Source: Cyclina sinensis (taxonomy: Eukaryota; Mollusca; Bivalvia; Venerida; Veneridae). Taken from it: 64,000 bases of DNA. The translations under genes and the position numbers were made by a program. The notes beneath the pieces were generated by a model, which ran no database searches, had not been told where the DNA came from, and saw nothing but the letters and a program-made list of their open reading frames with translations. The DNA lies in contig JAAONU010000003.1 in NCBI GenBank assembly GCA_012932295.1, positions 26,212,361 through 26,276,360 on the forward strand. Direction: 5' to 3'. Shown piece by piece: positions 59,105-64,000 of this stretch; position 1 is the stretch's first letter; every line of letters starts with the position of its first letter.

Positions 59105-62100
59105 CTGAAACAAAATGACATAGAGAATATAAAACTCGAAACACCTGAGCAATTTTCATAATCTCTATTTCCATAGACATCGGCTATGAAAAAGTTCGAG
59201 TAGATTTGATTGAGATATTACATATGTTAAGGAAACGGTATAAAGTTATACCTCTATTGAATGTTCGCTCGTACAGTGAATATTTGAGGGTGTTAATGTG
59301 AAAATGACAGTTATACAGCCAGTAAAACATGCTTTTCTCTTTCCTGGCATACCTTTGCATTTTTATTAGATGGTTAAAATTATAGGATATTTTCTCCTTG
59401 GCGAATGGGTACACCCACTGTTTTACCCGTATAATTAACAGAGCTACTTCACCTTACGTTTGCTAAATGAGCCGCGTTTTGAATTCAGTATGGCCGACAC
59501 ATGAAATCTACTTATCTCGACCAACAGACTATTATGTCAGAACAACAAGGGTTGTTACGAGTAAATGAATGAAATAGGAACATTCACCTGGACAATTGGT
59601 CTCGTCCTCCTGGCCATCACATTCCATTTGTCCATCGCAATATGTGGCACAGGTGAGTCTGTCCCGACAATACAACTGCTTTCCTGTGCATTCCGTTTCT
59701 AAATATAGATTTAGATATTGTTAATAACCATATCCTTACAAAAATTATTTTTTTCCAAAGCAAATAAAGTGTACAAAACCTCTGGATTTGTAATTAACTT
59801 GTTTATAAAATATTACCATTTGTTTCTGAAAACTGCTTTAACAACAATTTTCTGTAGTAGCTTTTATGAAAACTACAATGGAAACAGATAGCTTTTTTGT
59901 CTTCGCCATATCCTTCAAAAGGCGAGGGTTTCAATTAAATACGATGAACAACAATTTTTCCGCCATTTGCTGAACCTACACCAGACGAATTCTCTTTTAA
60001 AATATAATGCAAAATATTCATCAATATCTACGGAGGGACAAAACCCTTCAGGGAAATCGTTCACAGCTCTTCATTTGTTAAATTATGCAAAGGGAAATAG
60101 CTCAGTAGACAAATCATTTGCAACATCATGTATTCGCTCAGCCGAAAGAATGGTATTGAAAATTACTTATTATTTACAACTTTACTCAAAACCAGAGGGG
60201 GTATCTTTTATGACCAAACTTTGAACACTTTTAGAAGACATTTTCCCGCTTTATAAAAGAATAGGTTGGTTATTATATAGGAAAGATGACTTTTACATTA
60301 ATGCTCTCTATGAAATTAAGTTTATAGGAATAAACAATGCTATGTTTATTTTTATTCTATTTCTATTCATTTCTTCTCTTTTTTGCCCTTTATTACGCAA
60401 TAACAACATTTTTCAAAATTGCGTTAGCATATAAATGCCTGAAACCGACAATGACATGGCGAAATATGACACTGGTATACACACGGAAGCCTATATACCC
60501 TTACAAATGTAACCTACTAAAACCTAGCATTTTCACTATAATAAAGCTTAACATTGAAATATAGAACATTCAACAGCCATGATCTGTTTATTAACCAACG
60601 GTTCGTATATCTCAGAAAACCACCTATATTTACATAACTACATGTAACTTTTGGAACAGAATATGAGTGACAAAACTTTTTAAAAAAGTCTAAAAAGTAA
60701 AACAAAAATTAAGCAAGTTGCAGTTTATGCTGCTGTAAAATGTTACTGTAACTGTTGATGATGAGGACAGCGACAGTTAGATGAATGATGACCACGATGT
60801 TATTGTTGTTGCTGTTGGTGGTGGTCATAATGGTAATGACAACGACGATGACGATTATGATTGTGATGAGGAGGAGGATTTTGATAATGATGATGGTGAT
60901 GATGCATCATTATTCGCATTGTTGATTTATCCTATTTGAATAACGAGAATGGCGAAAAAGGTATTATTCTTTGTTGCTTTTGCCCCTGCTATAATGATAA
61001 CAATTTCAATGATAGTAATTAAGATGACAACGACAATCATTGTTCTAAAAGATGAGAAGAGGAAAAGGAAGAGAACATAATGACTGCCGATGATGACTGC
61101 TTTTGTTGAGGATGATTACGGTTAGGATTATGTGTTATTCATGAATATGGCATTTCAGCAACCGTTCAGGTGTATCAAAGTTTTAAAAGAATGACATTTC
61201 AATTGTTAATGAATTCTACATTGTAACAAGTAAATAATGAAAGAAAAAAACAGCTAAATGGTAAGAGATAGAAGAAGGAAAAATAAACTGTAAATACAGT
61301 AACCTGTTGTTTGGGTTGAGGTCTCTTCATATGGTAGTGCAGCTACCCATTCAGGAGCAGGATAATTTCTGCATTCCGGAAATCCGGCCGGTGGTGCGGG
61401 AATTTGAAGGAAGGAGTCATTCAGCAAAATACCAATTCCTAAACGCAAAAAAATAATCATACATTATCATATAAAAGCATCTATTAAACTTTATTCATTA
61501 TGGAAAATGATATATTTATTAATAATAAGCCAAAGTATATGGTAAACAAAAACTGCCTCTGAAAGATGACAATGCCCCCAAAGTGGTGCCAAGAACCAGA
61601 TGAAGACAAATTGTAGATCAACTGGGCTCAAAGTCAGAAAATGTATGTCTTTTCCAAATGATTAGGTATTTGCAAACATGAAATAAATCTATTGATTCGT
61701 AAGAAGCCTGGATTTTTTTTTTATAATTTCACCTCAAGGTCAAGATCATTTAGATGTCAAGGATAAAAAATATGCATTAGGAAGAATTCTCCCAAAAGGT
61801 TATTGTGTGTAAATATGAACTAAATTTGTCTGAGTAATAAGGGAGTTATGGCTAATATTAAGTATTTTTGACAACTGTACCTTAGCGAAAAAGGTCATAA
61901 AGAGGTCAGTGGGAAGGTCTTGTCCAAAGCGTGGGAGTCAAGTATAAAGTAAATTCATTTATTAATAAGGTAGTTATGGGCTTTGTTAAAGTTTATTGAC
62001 GACTGAACCTTTCAGATCAAGGTCATTCAGGGGTAAAGGTCTTACAAATATATGTCGGTTGGACGGTCTTGTCCAAAGAGATGTTGTGTCCAATTTTAAA

Positions 62101-64000
62101 GTAAATCCATATATCAATATGGAAGTTATAGGCAATGTTACAGTTTTTGGACGGAATGACGGACAGTTCAAAAACTAAAAGCCTTCCTTCATGGCCATAA
62201 AAGTCAATGACTCTGTTACTTTGTCATATGAAATCTATAAGACAAATGGTGGTCGAGTAACAGAGTGTAAATGATTCTAAACATTTAGAGGTCATCCACT
62301 CAATGTGTGTAATCAAGATATAAAGTTTGAAGTCTGTACAACAAATGATTGTCAAGTTACATGACAGAAATGGTTTTCAATTTTAAGGTCAATGTGACCT
62401 TGACCTTTGAGCTATTGACTCCAAAATCAATTGGGTCATCCATTCAATGTGGGCAATAATCATATCAAGGTAAAAGACTGTAGACCAAAGAGTACTCAAG
62501 TTATCCTCCAGAAACCAAATTGCTAACGGACAGACGGACGGACGCCCTGGACCATAACATAATATGCCCCCTTCGGGCATATAAAAAGCAAAAAGTCCGT
62601 AGAATATGCATATCTATATATTTATCGAAAATTTTGTCAGATCGAAAATCTAACTATCAATAAAATTGTACGTCATTATTTTATAGTACTATTCTTAATG
62701 CAATGTAATATTTTGCAGAAAAGGTAAAAAAAATATTAACCTCGTCAGGTATTAGGTCTAATTTATTCACCTGAAGTTTTTTCTTTAAAGCTCCAAATGT
62801 TTATTGTCCTATTTTGGTTTTTTCTGTGCTTGGTGTTAAAAGAAATAGAAAAGAAAGAAAAAGAACACCTGTCTTCGTAGTAATCACGCACGAATTCCAC
62901 GCCTGAGATGTGATCATTGGTATAATACTAGCTACCGACGATTACTCGAGCAGTTTGTATGTGTGTTTGTGAAAAGGCTGCCAGTCTCATGCGGAGTATC
63001 TAGTATGGTTCAAACTTTTATGACTTTACTATAAAGACGGTGTTAAACGCTACCTTAACTAAATGACAAGTTTTAAGGTAAAGCAAAATACTGAAACATC
63101 AACAGGTTTCATTGGTTCATTCACACGTCCTATATACAGCACCGATCGCAAAGAACTTCCTTTAAGATAAATTTTAGGACTAACGTTATGTTGTTGTCCC
63201 TACATGTTATCCGGAACACAACTATTATATACATCTTGAAAGGTATCGTTTTTAAGTTTTTAAAAAAATAAGCATTAAATATCATTTGCCAAGCACTTAC
63301 CTATCTGATTATGCATTTCTTGATGACAGTGGATATACCATAAGCCAGGATTATCTGCAACAAATCGTATAACCACATAACCTCCCCCAGGAAGTACCAC
63401 TGTATCCTTGCGCGGTGCTCTTGTTAGATCTATATCAGGTATATTTCCATTTTTCCATGTTTGGTCAGACCAAGTAGTATTATAGAAACAATTCTCTGAT
63501 GTACATTTTATATCGGATGTAAAAGTTAGATTTTCTGGGTGATAACCAACTTTCAGAACATGAAAAGAGTAACCATGGACATGTATGGGGTGATGAGAAA
63601 CAGTGAAAAATCCTGGGTTGACAAAAGTAATCTGTACAACGTCTCCAGAGTTCACCGTAAGAGGACGATTGCAGTGGCAGGCTTTATCAGGAAGACAGTG
63701 ATGACCTTCATCACAAATTCCTGTCACTTCTCTCGGCTGGGTTAAAGCCGAGACTGGTGGAAGTTTAAGTCTTACACCATTCATATGGCCATATACGCCA
63801 GGCTCAGGACCTTCTTGCATTGCAAATCCTGTACTGATAAAAAATTCTTTAAAGTTTCCAGAATTCGACGCTGGAGCAGGGTCACTTGCATCAGCCGCAC
63901 GCATTTTATCCGTAGGTATACAACTCCAATTTGGAAATGTTTCAAACGGACAATTAACAGCAGAACACGGATCATCTTTCGTACATTCTCGTTTACTTGA
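58968..64000 (-). CDS. Laccase-like multicopper oxidase with LDLa module and C-terminal membrane helix (3' part)
   Basis: Multicopper oxidases oxidise phenols or similar substrates and reduce O2 to water. The window holds the last four exons: >64,000-63,301, 61,438-61,304, 59,698-59,588, 59,104-58,968. The first stays open to the window edge and covers the third cupredoxin domain: ECTKDDPCSAVNCPFE, then [14 protein letters not shown] (HPxHxHG copper ligands) and [14 protein letters not shown] (HCHxxxxH type). After the splice the residue ten past the ligand Cys is Ile, so the type-1 copper would lack a Met axial ligand. Then come a Pro-rich linker, a six-Cys LDLa module, and one membrane helix with a short cytosolic tail (CTKRNNKSFDF). 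All joins are phase 1. With catalytic domains outside, it would be a type I membrane-anchored oxidase. The N-terminal two cupredoxins lie beyond the window. Confidence 0.92.
59588..59698 (-). CDS. Laccase copy 2: LDL-receptor class A exon
   Basis: Acceptor 'tatttag', donor 'gtgaat', 111 nt, phase 1-1. Reads ETECTGKQLYCRDRLTCATY then CDGQMECDGQEDETNCP: six cysteines in LDLa spacing, and the acidic CDGxxxCDGxxDE calcium site. LDLa modules bind ligands or other proteins, and phase 1-1 is the usual form of shuffled extracellular modules. Confidence 0.93.
60767..60912. repeat. GAT/GAC-rich imperfect microsatellite (intron of laccase copy 2)
   Basis: Mixed 'gatgatgatg', 'gacgatgacgatt' and 'gaggaggagg' runs, continuing more weakly to about 61,130. 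No ORF of interest. Confidence 0.8.
61304..61438 (-). CDS. Laccase copy 2: linker exon
   Basis: Acceptor 'gcgtttag', donor 'gttact', 135 nt, phase 1-1. Reads GIGILLNDSFLQIPAPPAGF then PECRNYPAPEWVAALPYEET. It completes the cupredoxin C-terminus right after the HCH copper segment and ends in a Thr/Ser-rich spacer. Confidence 0.92.
61720..62585 (-). repeat. Two dispersed bivalve repeats in the laccase copy 2 intron
   Basis: 61,720-62,180 has units with 'caaggtcattcaggggtaaa', 'tcttgtccaaag' and 'ggagttatggctaa', ending 'acggaatgacggacagttca'. 62,220-62,585 is an inverted partial copy of the repeat at 26,175: 'aggtcaatgtgaccttgacc', 'caatgtgggcaataatcata', 'cggacagacggacggacgcc', ending 'atgcccccttcgggcatata'. 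Confidence 0.8.
62590..63240. other. Laccase copy 2 intron remainder
   Basis: Unique-looking intron sequence. 62,860-63,230 is paralogous to 56,760-57,180 of unit 1 (shared 'gctaccgacgatt/agaatcgc' and 'actaaatgacaagt/atgt'). No coding signal. Confidence 0.6.
63301..64000 (-). CDS. Laccase copy 2: third cupredoxin exon (runs off the window)
   Basis: Open from the window edge to donor G|gtaagt at 63,300. Copper-ligand motifs HPIHVHG (about 63,570-63,595) and HCHQEMH (about 63,315-63,335) are complete, with Cys pairs typical of animal laccases (GHHCLPDKACHC) and N-glycosylation sites (NLT, NTT). The same frame continues to base 64,000, so the exon start is outside. Confidence 0.93.

Noticed and set aside
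1..64000. CRISPR arrays, operons, ribosome binding sites
   Set aside because: The window is clearly eukaryotic (spliced genes, SINE/LINE content). The repeats are tandem satellites without spacer structure.

Overview
The window looks like a marine bivalve mollusc nuclear genome. It is AT-rich, its genes are split into many short exons with GT-AG introns, and it carries several repeat families typical of clams and mussels (runs of 'tccgtccgtccg', 'aaggtcaaggtcacagtgac' and a 'tatgccc...gggcatat' terminus). No prokaryotic feature is present. The phylum is an inference from repeat style and gene content; I could not search a database.

Two gene families dominate. (1) On the + strand, 19,699-47,762, a complete 23-exon gene encodes a receptor-type (natriuretic-peptide-receptor-like) guanylate cyclase: signal peptide, extracellular ligand-binding domain, one membrane helix, pseudokinase domain, signalling helix, guanylate cyclase domain and a Ser-rich tail. 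All exon phases agree and give 1,226 residues, except for one extra T in exon 4 that breaks the frame. (2) On the - strand, converging on it, is a tandem family of laccase-like multicopper oxidases. The right-hand copy (58,968 to beyond 64,000) looks intact and ends in an LDL-receptor class A module plus a C-terminal membrane helix. The next copy (53,571-57,849) is 5'-truncated, frameshifted and lacks the LDLa exon.

The left part, about 2.5-12.7 kb, is a decayed, internally deleted copy of the right part in the same order and orientation. It holds cyclase exon 4 and transmembrane-exon relics (each with a stop), then laccase relics (LDLa exon with a stop, and a third-cupredoxin scrap). Two large deletions (matching about 34.9-38.9 kb and 40.9-53.8 kb) explain its shorter length. 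A further 80-nt scrap of cyclase exon 4 sits in intron 1.

Mobile DNA: a frameshifted LINE reverse transcriptase fragment (0.4-1.8 kb); a 4.8-kb element with ~750-bp terminal inverted repeats around a decayed gene that carries motifs resembling a FEN1/XPG-like (PIN) nuclease rather than a familiar DDE transposase (14.0-18.7 kb), ending about 950 bp upstream of the cyclase start codon; a fold-back hairpin repeat; tRNA-derived SINE heads; and several tandem-unit dispersed repeats.

If the genes work as their families do, the cyclase would make cGMP in response to an extracellular ligand, while the laccase would be a membrane-anchored extracellular copper oxidase. Nothing here shows a functional link between them; their association looks like duplication history.
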